From positions 1 through 13,793 of the forward strand of contig SAAR01000055.1 in the NCBI GenBank assembly GCA_009916335.1: 13,793 nt of DNA, given 5' to 3'. The stretch is from Erysipelotrichia bacterium. GTDB taxonomy: Bacteria > Bacillota_I > Bacilli_A > Erysipelotrichales > Erysipelotrichaceae. The position numbers and the translations under genes are program-made. The notes under the pieces are model-generated. The model made no database searches and was not told the DNA's origin. It saw nothing but the letters and a program-made list of their open reading frames with translations. Within the stretch, counting starts at the first letter, position 1; the number at the start of each line of letters is the position of its first letter. Below are positions 7,830 to 13,793 of this stretch, in pieces.

Positions 7830-8656
7830 CTTGTTAGAAAACCACACTTTTGACACAATGCCTCGCAAGGTTTACGATCTTGAAAGGATTTTTTTAAACG
7901 TTTAAAACGTTCTTTTTGCATAATCTCATGGATTGTTTCTTGATGAATGTTCCCTAAATGAATGATGCCTTCCCCATCTAAACAACAAGGTACAACATCA
8001 CCATTCACAAGAATCGCAAAATGTGTTTTTAAAGCATGGCAATAGCCTACCTCATTTTGTATTTCATTGTCTAAAGAAGGCCATACAAATTCATTATCTT
8101 TGTCTACATAAATTGTATCTTTTATTTTTACATTAGGTTTTGTTTTTAAATCATTCATAATCTTTTCATTTAAATGATAATGATGCTTTAATTGCTCAAT
8201 GATTTTTAAAGAAGCATCATCTAAATGATGATCCAACAAAGTCCACAAACGGTACATAATATAAATTCGTTTCGATAAATGATCACAGCTAGTCAATACA
8301 TGATGGTAATATTGTGGATCATGATGTTCACAATGTAAGGACACATTTATTTTTTTAATACATTCATGTCGCATTAAAAGCGGAAATGTATCCTTCAATA
8401 AAGTTCCATTCGTAGTCATATTAACACGCATCTTTGCTTCATCACAAATATGCAATATTGCATCTAAATGAGGGTGTAATAAAGGTTCTCCTTTTACATG
8501 CAAATAAATATTATGACTTACTTGTTTTACTTCTTGTATGATTCTTTTAAATTCCTCTATACTCATATCTTTTTTTACTTGTTTACTTTGTAAACAAAAA
8601 TGACAGTTTAAATTACAACGATTTGTGATCTCAATATAAACTTTACTAAATTTCAA
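7820..8656 (-). CDS. Radical SAM/SPASM-domain protein of unknown substrate
   Basis: This 278-residue enzyme has the radical SAM cluster motif at its very N-terminus (C14, C18, C21 in ITNRCNLNCHFCLQS). The glycine-rich motif reads VKGEPLLHP (54-62), with Lys in place of the usual first Gly. A TTNGTLL segment lies at 81-87. The C-terminal Cys-rich SPASM-like region has C206, C224, C225, C264, C268 and C271 (GDVVPCCLDGEG; CEALCQKC), enough to bind one or two auxiliary Fe-S clusters. SPASM enzymes often modify peptides or activate other enzymes. No target is evident, apart from a 39-residue ORF immediately upstream. The middle (about 110-165) is unusually His-rich. The ATG at 8656 gives a normal N-terminus, though the GAGGG upstream is distant. 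Convergent with birA. Confidence 0.88.
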   Translation of the reverse strand: MKFSKVYIEITNRCNLNCHFCLQSKQVKKDMSIEEFKRIIQEVKQVSHNIYLHVKGEPLLHPHLDAILHICDEAKMRVNMTTNGTLLKDTFPLLMRHECIKKINVSLHCEHHDPQYYHHVLTSCDHLSKRIYIMYRLWTLLDHHLDDASLKIIEQLKHHYHLNEKIMNDLKTKPNVKIKDTIYVDKDNEFVWPSLDNEIQNEVGYCHALKTHFAILVNGDVVPCCLDGEGIIHLGNIHQETIHEIMQKERFKRLKKSFQDRKPCEALCQKCGFLTRKK

Positions 8657-8680
8657 TAAAATCCCTCACTTACTCTATCT

Positions 8681-8800
8681 TTACATCTTCAATAATTCCA
8701 TCCATTCATCATAACTCATTTCCGCAATACTTATTTCTCTATTTTCTACACACATATCTGCTAATTCTTTTTTTCTTCTATTCTGAACATTTTCTAGCAT
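8681..8800 (-). CDS. Possible small protein upstream of the SPASM gene
   Basis: ATG 8800 opens a 39-residue frame ending at TAA 8681, 24 nt before the radical SAM gene and on the same strand. The product is charged and soluble (MLENVQNRRKKELADM, then CVENREISIAEMSYDEWM and ELLKM). It reads like a helical protein rather than random translation. No family was recognised. There is no clear Shine-Dalgarno, but a TATAAT box sits 36 nt upstream. It could be a substrate peptide, a small regulator or the remnant of a longer gene. Confidence 0.4.
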   Translation of the reverse strand: MLENVQNRRKKELADMCVENREISIAEMSYDEWMELLKM

Positions 8801-8835
8801 ATTCAACCATACTTTTTATTATTTAATGCAAGATT

Positions 8836-8841
8836 ATTATA
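8836..8841 (-). promoter_or_regulatory. -10 box for the small ORF and SPASM gene
   Basis: A perfect TATAAT reads on the minus strand, between the upstream NSS gene's terminator and the small ORF. No good -35 is seen. This is the most likely start for the small ORF-radical SAM transcript. Confidence 0.4.
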
Positions 8842-8856
8842 CTACAAATAAATACA

Positions 8857-8890
8857 TAAAAATAGCTTTGCCTCATTCTAGCAAAGCTAT
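8857..8890 (-). terminator. Intrinsic terminator after the NSS transporter
   Basis: On the minus strand a 10-bp perfect stem, ATAGCTTTGC (8890-8881) with GCAAAGCTAT (8871-8862), encloses a 9-nt loop. A run of T follows. It begins 6 nt after the NSS stop codon and insulates the SPASM unit. Confidence 0.85.
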
Positions 8891-8895
8891 CTATT

Positions 8896-10260
8896 TTAAA
8901 AGAATTTTACAATGTATCCTTGTATAAAAATAAATAAGATAATGAATGGTAACACATAAGTAACATACCCTCTTATCCATGCAGGAAACTTTACCCCTTT
9001 TCCGCTGTTTGCTTCATTGATGAAATTTTTCCAGCCCCATCCATAACGTGAAGTGCAAAATAATAAATACAATAAAGAGCCTAGTGGTAATAAATTATTA
9101 CTAACAATGAAATCTTCTAAATCTTGTATCGTTGTCCCAGCTCCTAATGGTTGAATATCACTCCATACGTTAAAACCTAATGCACATGGTAAAGATAAGA
9201 CAAAAATTAAAAACATATTAATAATAATCGCTTTTTTTCTTGAACAGCCTGTTAAATCAATCATAAATGATAAAATATTTTCAAATACTGCAATAATGGT
9301 TGTTAAAGCTGCAAAACTCATAAATAAGAAAAATAGTGATCCCCATAATTGTCCTAAGGGCATATTGACAAAAATGTTAGGCAACGTTATAAAAACAAGC
9401 CCTGGTCCTTCTCCTGCATTCACTTGATAAGCAAAACAGGCAGGAATGATAATTAAACCTGCCACCAAGGCAACAATTGTATCAAGTATCACAACATTTA
9501 TTGTTTCCCCTGTTAAAGTGCGATTTTTATCAATGTAACTACCAAAGATCGCTATCGCTCCAATTCCTAAACTTAAGGTAAAAAAGGCTTGTCCCATCGC
9601 CGCAAAGATCACTTCACCTACTCCATATTCTAGCATTTTATCGAAATCTGGAATTAAATAATATTTCACACCTGCTAAAGCACCTTCTAAAGTTAATGAG
9701 CGAATGACCAAAATGCCCATCAACAACAACAAAGCAAGCATCATGAATTTTGATACTTTTTCAACCCCTTTTTGTAGTCCTTTTGAACATACAACAAAGC
9801 CAATAATAACAACGAATGCCATAAAACCTACTTGCAACATTGGATTAGAAAGCATTGTAGAAAACTGAAGACTAATTTGTTCACTATTTAAATGGTTAAA
9901 TTCACCTGTTATCATTTTCACAAAATAAATGAGCATCCAACCACCCACTGTTGTATAAAACATCATTAACAAATAATTTCCAGCAATTGCTAAATACTTA
10001 GTAAAATGCCATTTACTTCTTTTAGGTTCTAATACATCAAATGACATGGCAACACTTTTTTGTGATGCTCTACCTACTGCATATTCCATAACCATTATCG
10101 GTAAACCTAATGCCAATAAGAAAAATAGATAAATTAAAACAAAGGCAGCTCCGCCATATTTTCCTACAATATAAGGGAAACGCCACACATTTCCTAATCC
10201 TATGGCACAACCTGCACTAATTAAAATAAACCCCAAACGAGATGAAAATCGCTCTCTCAT
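8896..10260 (-). CDS. Neurotransmitter:sodium symporter (NSS) family transporter
   Basis: This is a Na+-coupled amino-acid uptake protein of the LeuT fold. At 454 residues it matches the shorter bacterial NSS members such as MhsT. The diagnostic N-terminus SSRLGFILISAGCAIGLGNV continues as WRFPY (6-30), forming TM1 with its unwound substrate/Na+ site. The rest is hydrophobic, with about 11-12 membrane segments and a conserved EVIFAAMGQAFFTLSLGIGA (TM6 region). Substrate cannot be read from sequence; a small or aromatic neutral amino acid is usual in bacterial members. AGGAGG 7 nt before the ATG at 10260 gives a strong start. It has its own extended -10 promoter and terminator, so it is a single-gene unit. 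Confidence 0.95.
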   Translation of the reverse strand: MRERFSSRLGFILISAGCAIGLGNVWRFPYIVGKYGGAAFVLIYLFFLLALGLPIMVMEYAVGRASQKSVAMSFDVLEPKRSKWHFTKYLAIAGNYLLMMFYTTVGGWMLIYFVKMITGEFNHLNSEQISLQFSTMLSNPMLQVGFMAFVVIIGFVVCSKGLQKGVEKVSKFMMLALLLLMGILVIRSLTLEGALAGVKYYLIPDFDKMLEYGVGEVIFAAMGQAFFTLSLGIGAIAIFGSYIDKNRTLTGETINVVILDTIVALVAGLIIIPACFAYQVNAGEGPGLVFITLPNIFVNMPLGQLWGSLFFLFMSFAALTTIIAVFENILSFMIDLTGCSRKKAIIINMFLIFVLSLPCALGFNVWSDIQPLGAGTTIQDLEDFIVSNNLLPLGSLLYLLFCTSRYGWGWKNFINEANSGKGVKFPAWIRGYVTYVLPFIILFIFIQGYIVKFF

Positions 10261-10291
10261 TAAATCATCCTCCTAATCACTCAACTAAAAC

Positions 10292-10297
10292 ATTATA
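10292..10297 (-). promoter_or_regulatory. Extended -10 promoter of the NSS gene
   Basis: The minus strand reads TG-T-TATAAT about 32 nt before the start codon, a full extended -10 element. The -35 is not clear. Confidence 0.55.
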
Positions 10298-10339
10298 ACA
10301 AATTACATACTAAATAAATAGTTAAAATATACATTAACT

Positions 10340-11683
10340 TTATTTAGCAAATGCTTTCTTTCTCACAATTAAATAGCATATTAGATGAGCAGTTGCAGTG
10401 ATAATCCATGTAATTGGATATGATAGATAAAGAATAAATTGTGTATGCTCTACTTGAAAAATAGTAAAGATCCAAATAATACGAAGTAAACATGCTCCTG
10501 TTAACGATACGATCATTGGCATAATTGAATAACCGATACCTCGTAAACTACCAACAAATACGTCCATGATTCCACATAAAAAATAATAAGTAGAAACAAT
10601 CGCTAAACGATTTAATCCATAGACAATTACCTCGGGGTTTGATGTATAAATACCTAATAAAATATCCCCTAACAAAAATGCACCTACTCCTAATACAAGA
10701 CCGACAACACTAACAACAGCTAAACATTGCAATAAAATTTTATCTACCCTTTGATATTGTTTTGCCCCGTAATTTTGCGATGTAAATGAGAGTGATGTTT
10801 GATAAATTGCATTCATAGAAGTATAAACAAACCCCTCTATATTACTTGCAGCTGTATTTCCTGCCATAACGATAGAACCAAATGAGTTAATAGAAGATTG
10901 AATTAATACATTTGAGATATTAAAAACAACACTTTGTAAACCTGCTGGTAACCCAATTTTCAACATTTCAATAAACTTCTTTGAATGAAATTTTAATTCT
11001 TTAATATGTACTTGTAAAACACCTTCACTTTGATGTAAACATAATAAAATAAAAATAGCTGAAATTGCTTGTGCGATAATCGTTGCCAATGCAACTCCTG
11101 CCACACCCATATGTAATACAACCACAAAAAATAAATTAAATAATACATTGACAATCCCTGAAACTGTTAAAAAATATAAAGGTCTTTTCGTATCACCTAA
11201 AGCTCGAAGTAGAGCCGCTCCAAAATTAAATATCATAAATGCTGGCATACCAATAAAATAAATTCGCATATACACTAGTGATAAATCGATCACATCTTTT
11301 GGTGTCCCCATTAACTCTAATAATGGCTTCGCTAAAACAAAACCAACAAAAATTAAAATAATACCTCCAACAATCGCAGTGAACATAGCTGTATGCACTG
11401 TTTCTGATGCATCTTTGTAATTTCTCGCTCCATAATAGCGACCTAATAAAACATTAGCCCCAACAGAAATGCCAATAAAAAGATTCACTAATAAATTAAT
11501 TAGTGAACTGGTAGAGCCAACAGCCGCTAGTGCATGACTTCCACTAAATCTTCCAACTACCACTATATCAGCTGCATTAAACAATAACTGCAAAATACCT
11601 GACAACATTAATGGTATAGCAAAAACAACAATTTTTTTAAATAATGTGCCATGACACATATCCATTTCATGACTTCTACTCAC
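10340..11683 (-). CDS. MATE family multidrug/metabolite efflux transporter
   Basis: This 447-residue inner-membrane antiporter exports organic cations or metabolites against Na+ or H+ and has about 12 membrane segments in two related halves. The first half starts FKKIVVFAIPLMLSGILQLL and contains the family's NAADIVVVGRFSGSHALAAVG and GISVGANVLLGRYYGARN. The second half starts FIEMLKIGLPAGLQSVVFNI and contains SFTSQNYGAKQY. Both halves are complete, so it should be functional; substrate is unknown. The frame starts at GTG 11683 with a distant GGGG ribosome site; ATG at 11665 (residue 7) is an alternative. A promoter with TATAAT lies upstream. There is no strong terminator in the 79 nt before the NSS gene, so some read-through into that gene is possible. 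Confidence 0.94.
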   Translation of the reverse strand: MSRSHEMDMCHGTLFKKIVVFAIPLMLSGILQLLFNAADIVVVGRFSGSHALAAVGSTSSLINLLVNLFIGISVGANVLLGRYYGARNYKDASETVHTAMFTAIVGGIILIFVGFVLAKPLLELMGTPKDVIDLSLVYMRIYFIGMPAFMIFNFGAALLRALGDTKRPLYFLTVSGIVNVLFNLFFVVVLHMGVAGVALATIIAQAISAIFILLCLHQSEGVLQVHIKELKFHSKKFIEMLKIGLPAGLQSVVFNISNVLIQSSINSFGSIVMAGNTAASNIEGFVYTSMNAIYQTSLSFTSQNYGAKQYQRVDKILLQCLAVVSVVGLVLGVGAFLLGDILLGIYTSNPEVIVYGLNRLAIVSTYYFLCGIMDVFVGSLRGIGYSIMPMIVSLTGACLLRIIWIFTIFQVEHTQFILYLSYPITWIITATAHLICYLIVRKKAFAK

Positions 11684-11715
11684 TTTGTATTCATCCCCTA
11701 ATTTAAACTTAACAA

Positions 11716-11743
11716 ATTATAACAGGTATCTTAATAAATGCAA
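11716..11743 (-). promoter_or_regulatory. Promoter of the MATE gene
   Basis: On the minus strand TTGCAT (11743-11738), a 16-nt spacer and TG-T-TATAAT (box at 11721-11716) give an extended -10 promoter about 33 nt before the GTG start. Confidence 0.55.
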
Positions 11744-11923
11744 AGGATAGAAAAAGAAATTATTGTATTTATTAGTATCTATTCACTAATAGAAAAAAGC
11801 TGCAAGAAGAAAACTAAAAAAGATCAATTTAAATGATAGTCTTAAGGTATCTCACAGGTAATATTTTGTAGATGATATTTTATCAACTCTCGTTATAAGC
11901 AACTATCATATGATTTCATCTTT
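11744..11923. other. Non-coding region between the MATE promoter and the CRISPR array (array trailer side)
   Basis: No gene is seen in these 180 nt. I looked for a tracrRNA-like anti-repeat and found none. A weak hairpin on the minus strand at about 11837-11822, followed by T at 11821-11816, could end array transcripts, but the stem is short and AT-only. Confidence 0.4.
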
Positions 11924-13545
11924 GTTTAAGTCTAGCAAAATTCAATATGGTAACAAAACTGTTTATCAATTCATCAGCAAGAATAAGAGGTTTAAGTCTA
12001 ACAAAATTCAATATGGTAACAAAACAAGGAGTAGCATTTGCATTTTGTCTTAATGGTTTAAGTCTAACAAAATTCAATATGGTAACAAAACTAAACACGA
12101 CTGCACCTTTGTAGATAATGAGTTTAAGTCTAACAAAATTCAATATGGTAACAAAACCGTTATATAAAGCGGTAAGAGCGTCAAAACGTTTAAGTCTAAC
12201 AAAATTCAATATGACCTAACAAAACAAGAAATGATTGGAGGAATTGAATCCTCTGGTTTAAGTCTAACAAAATTCAATATGGTAACAAAACCATGCAACA
12301 TTTCTTTTTTTACATTCAAATGTTTAAGTCTAACAAAATTCAATATGGTAACAAAACGCTTCTTCCTCCTGTTCTGCTACTTCGCTGGTTTAAGTCTAAC
12401 AAAATTCAATATGGTAACAAAACTATGATATGCCATTGAAATAATGTATATCCGTTTAAGTCTAACAAAATTCAATATGGTAACAAAACACCTTTTTGCA
12501 TTGGCAAAGCCTTCCTTTCGTTTAAGTCTAACAAAATTCAATATGGTAACAAAACGTATTGGTGGAGGATTGTATCTCTCATTGTGTTTAAGTCTAACAA
12601 AATTCAATATGGTAACAAAACTAAACAATCCACATTCAACATCACCACCATGTTTAAGTCTAACAAAATTCAATATGGTAACAAAACGGGAACATTGAAG
12701 TTTGCTTCTGGTCTATAGTTTAAGTCTAACAAAATTCAATATGGTAACAAAACCAAAACTATATCTATCACATTTAACACTTGGTTTAAGTCTAACAAAA
12801 TTCAATATGGTAACAAAACGATTTGTTCGTGCCTAGTGATGATTATTTTGTTTAAGTCTAACAAAATTCAATATGGTAACAAAACTCCACGTCCTGAAGC
12901 AATCGCATTTATTTCGTTTAAGTCTAACAAAATTCAATATGGTAACAAAACTTCTATGTTCAATCAAAATTTTGTCTCTTTGTTTAAGTCTAACAAAATT
13001 CAATATGGTAACAAAACTATTATGACATTAGTTATTTATGGTGTGAAGTTTAAGTCTAACAAAATTCAATATGGTAACAAAACAGCGAATTATCAAACCA
13101 TCTTGAAAAAGAAGTTTAAGTCTAACAAAATTCAATATGGTAACAAAACACTCTTAATGAGTGCCATTCAAAGTATCCTGTTTAAGTCTAACAAAATTCA
13201 ATATGGTAACAAAACGCAGAAGGTACAAGTGGAATGGCAACTGGAGTTTAAGTCTAACAAAATTCAATATGGTAACAAAACCAGACCCACTATCACTATC
13301 GTTGTTGAAAGGTTTAAGTCTAACAAAATTCAATATGGTAACAAAACTCTTAACGCAACTTTTTCTTGCTCTGTCATGTTTAAGTCTAACAAAATTCAAT
13401 ATGGTAACAAAACTATATTAGCGTAGTATAATTCTCTGTTTGAGTTTAAGTCTAACAAAATTCAATATGGTAACAAAACAAGGTAAAGGTAGTAACACCT
13501 ACAGAAGTAGTTTAAGTCTAACAAAATTCAATATGGTAACAAAAC
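11924..13545 (-). CRISPR. CRISPR array, 25 repeats and 24 spacers, type II-A-like
   Basis: There are 25 repeats of 36 bp separated by 24 spacers, every spacer exactly 30 bp, with starts every 66 bp from 11924 to 13510. On the plus strand the repeat begins GTTTAAGTCTAAC and ends ATATGGTAACAAAAC; on the minus strand it begins GTTTTGTTACC and ends GACTTAAAC. Repeat length, spacer length and GTTT/AAAC ends fit type II systems. 23 repeats are identical. The first (11924) has A to G at position 12 and the fifth (12188-12225) is 38 bp. Leader position on the right is shown by ATTTGAG abutting the 13545 end, so newest spacers should be on the right and transcription on the minus strand. Spacers are all different by eye; targets were not searched. 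The plus-strand form also resembles streptococcal II-A repeats (ATGGT..CAAAAC), so orientation by repeat sequence alone is ambiguous. Confidence 0.97.
12188..12225 (-). repeat. Variant 38-bp CRISPR repeat
   Basis: This is the fifth repeat from the left. In minus-strand sense GGTC replaces CC just after GTTTTGTTA, adding 2 bp. The flanking spacers remain 30 bp. It explains the single 68-bp step in an otherwise exact 66-bp period. Confidence 0.95.
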
Positions 13546-13586
13546 CTCAAATTCATAAAAATTAAGCCATTTTCTACAGTTTTCAT
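13518..13586 (-). CDS. Possible 22-residue leader ORF crossing the leader-repeat junction
   Basis: AGGAGGTGA (13598-13590), a nine-base match to the anti-Shine-Dalgarno, lies 3 nt before ATG 13586. The ORF reads MKTVENGLIFMNLRFCYHIE then FC and ends at TAG inside the first repeat. A -10-like TATAAA (13616-13611) just upstream would put the transcript start close to the ribosome site. The ribosome site is very strong, but the peptide matches nothing I know. It may be incidental or may reflect translation of the pre-crRNA leader. Confidence 0.3.
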   Translation of the reverse strand: MKTVENGLIFMNLRFCYHIEFC

Positions 13587-13690
13587 CTTTCACCTCCTCG
13601 TTCATCTTGATTTATACAAAGATAGTAACATTCAAAATACATAAATTCAATATAATAACAAAATTTTCTTATCTATTTATAATATATAAT
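13546..13690 (-). promoter_or_regulatory. CRISPR leader
   Basis: This AT-rich segment of 145 bp lies between the end of the upstream minus-strand gene and the first repeat. Its repeat-proximal end is ATTTGAG (13552-13546), the leader-anchoring motif described for streptococcal type II-A adaptation by Cas1-Cas2 and Csn2. A possible -10 TATAAA is at 13616-13611. It also contains a strong Shine-Dalgarno with ATG, and a degenerate repeat copy. Confidence 0.75.
13643..13664. repeat. Degenerate CRISPR-repeat copy in the leader
   Basis: 22 nt match one end of the array repeat in 19 positions, in the same orientation: AAATTCAATAT, then AA for GG, then TAACAAAA and T for C. The other third of the repeat is not conserved. 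It is either a relic repeat or a partial anti-repeat. No hairpins or terminator typical of a tracrRNA follow on the plus strand. Confidence 0.6.
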
Positions 13691-13793
13691 TTAACCTTTT
13701 TTTAATTGTTGTCTAATAAATCTAGTATCTTCACAGTTTTCCTCATTAAAATATCTTATTAATTTCATTTTTAATTCCTCCACTGTCCATAAC
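13691..13793 (-). CDS. C-terminus of an unidentified gene next to the CRISPR leader (possible cas gene)
   Basis: The last 33 codons of a minus-strand frame end at TAA 13691 and continue off the right edge. The tail reads LWTVEELKMKLIRYFNEENC then EDTRFIRQQLKKG, a charged helical C-terminus that looks like real coding sequence. By position and strand (directly before the leader, same direction as the array) it could be the last gene of a cas9-cas1-cas2-csn2 operon. I do not recognise the tail as Csn2 or Cas2, so identity is open. Confidence 0.55.
   Translation of the reverse strand, partial: LWTVEELKMKLIRYFNEENCEDTRFIRQQLKKG

Noticed and set aside
8681..8800. Small subunit (MetS-like) for the NSS transporter
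   Set aside because: MetS-type partners are hydrophobic membrane peptides. This ORF is charged and soluble and lies after the transporter's terminator.
10320..10340. Terminator after the MATE gene (AGTTAA/TTAACT inverted repeat)
   Set aside because: The stem is only 6 bp of mostly A-T pairs without a proper T run.
11744..11923. CRISPR leader on the left side of the array
   Set aside because: The sequence touching the first repeat (CATCTTT) is no known leader end, the variant repeats are on this side, and the right side has ATTTGAG.
12836..13426. Long open frames through the array on both strands encoding repeated peptides (FKSNKIQYGNKT, LSLTKFNMVTK, FVTILNFVRLK)
   Set aside because: The 66-bp repeat-spacer unit is a multiple of three and the repeat lacks stops in several frames, so any stop-free run of spacers yields a false repetitive protein. 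Exact 36/30 spacing and unrelated spacer content show it is a CRISPR array.
13629..13700. tracrRNA gene on the plus strand in the leader
   Set aside because: Only a partial anti-repeat is present, with no nexus-like hairpin and no intrinsic terminator before the antisense gene. Kept only as a degenerate repeat.

Overview
The window is AT-rich, bacterial, densely coded DNA. Most genes lie on the minus strand. Shine-Dalgarno sites are of the AGGAGG type and promoters have TATAAT-like -10 boxes. Gene content (a c-di-GMP-I riboswitch driving an anchored surface protein, BirA with an HTH domain, a small SPASM protein, a type II-like CRISPR array) fits a low-GC Bacillota, plausibly a gut Erysipelotrichia-like organism. 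That taxonomic guess is inference only.

Left part (1-2650): a large secreted surface protein on the minus strand runs off the left edge (738 residues visible). It has a signal peptide, two copies of a beta-helix-like module, an InlB/Flg_new-type repeat, a Pro-rich linker and the start of a C-terminal anchor region. Its 5' leader holds a recognisable c-di-GMP-I (GEMM-I) riboswitch followed by an intrinsic terminator, so the adhesin is probably controlled by c-di-GMP.

Middle-left (2650-5939): a tightly packed minus-strand operon of a B12-binding radical SAM protein (DUF4080 type), the XTP/dITP pyrophosphatase rdgB, the tRNA methyltransferase trmL and a small membrane protein. Junctions are 4 nt overlap, 1 nt gap and 16 nt overlap, with a terminator after the last gene. 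Divergent from it (6007-7808, plus strand) are a LicA/choline-kinase-like phosphotransferase and birA, closed by a terminator.

Middle-right (7820-11683, minus strand): a small radical SAM/SPASM protein preceded by a possible 39-residue ORF, then an NSS-family Na+ symporter and a MATE-family exporter, each with its own promoter.

Right part (11924-13793): a CRISPR array of 25 repeats (36 bp) and 24 spacers, all 30 bp. Three things place its leader on the right, so that it is transcribed on the minus strand: the ATTTGAG leader-anchor motif abuts the right-hand repeat, the variant repeats sit at the left end, and the C-terminus of a minus-strand gene lies just beyond the leader. This is type II-A-like, but cas9, cas1 and cas2 are not in the window. 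The leader carries two unexplained features: a degenerate copy of the repeat and a short ORF with a near-perfect Shine-Dalgarno that runs across the leader-repeat junction.
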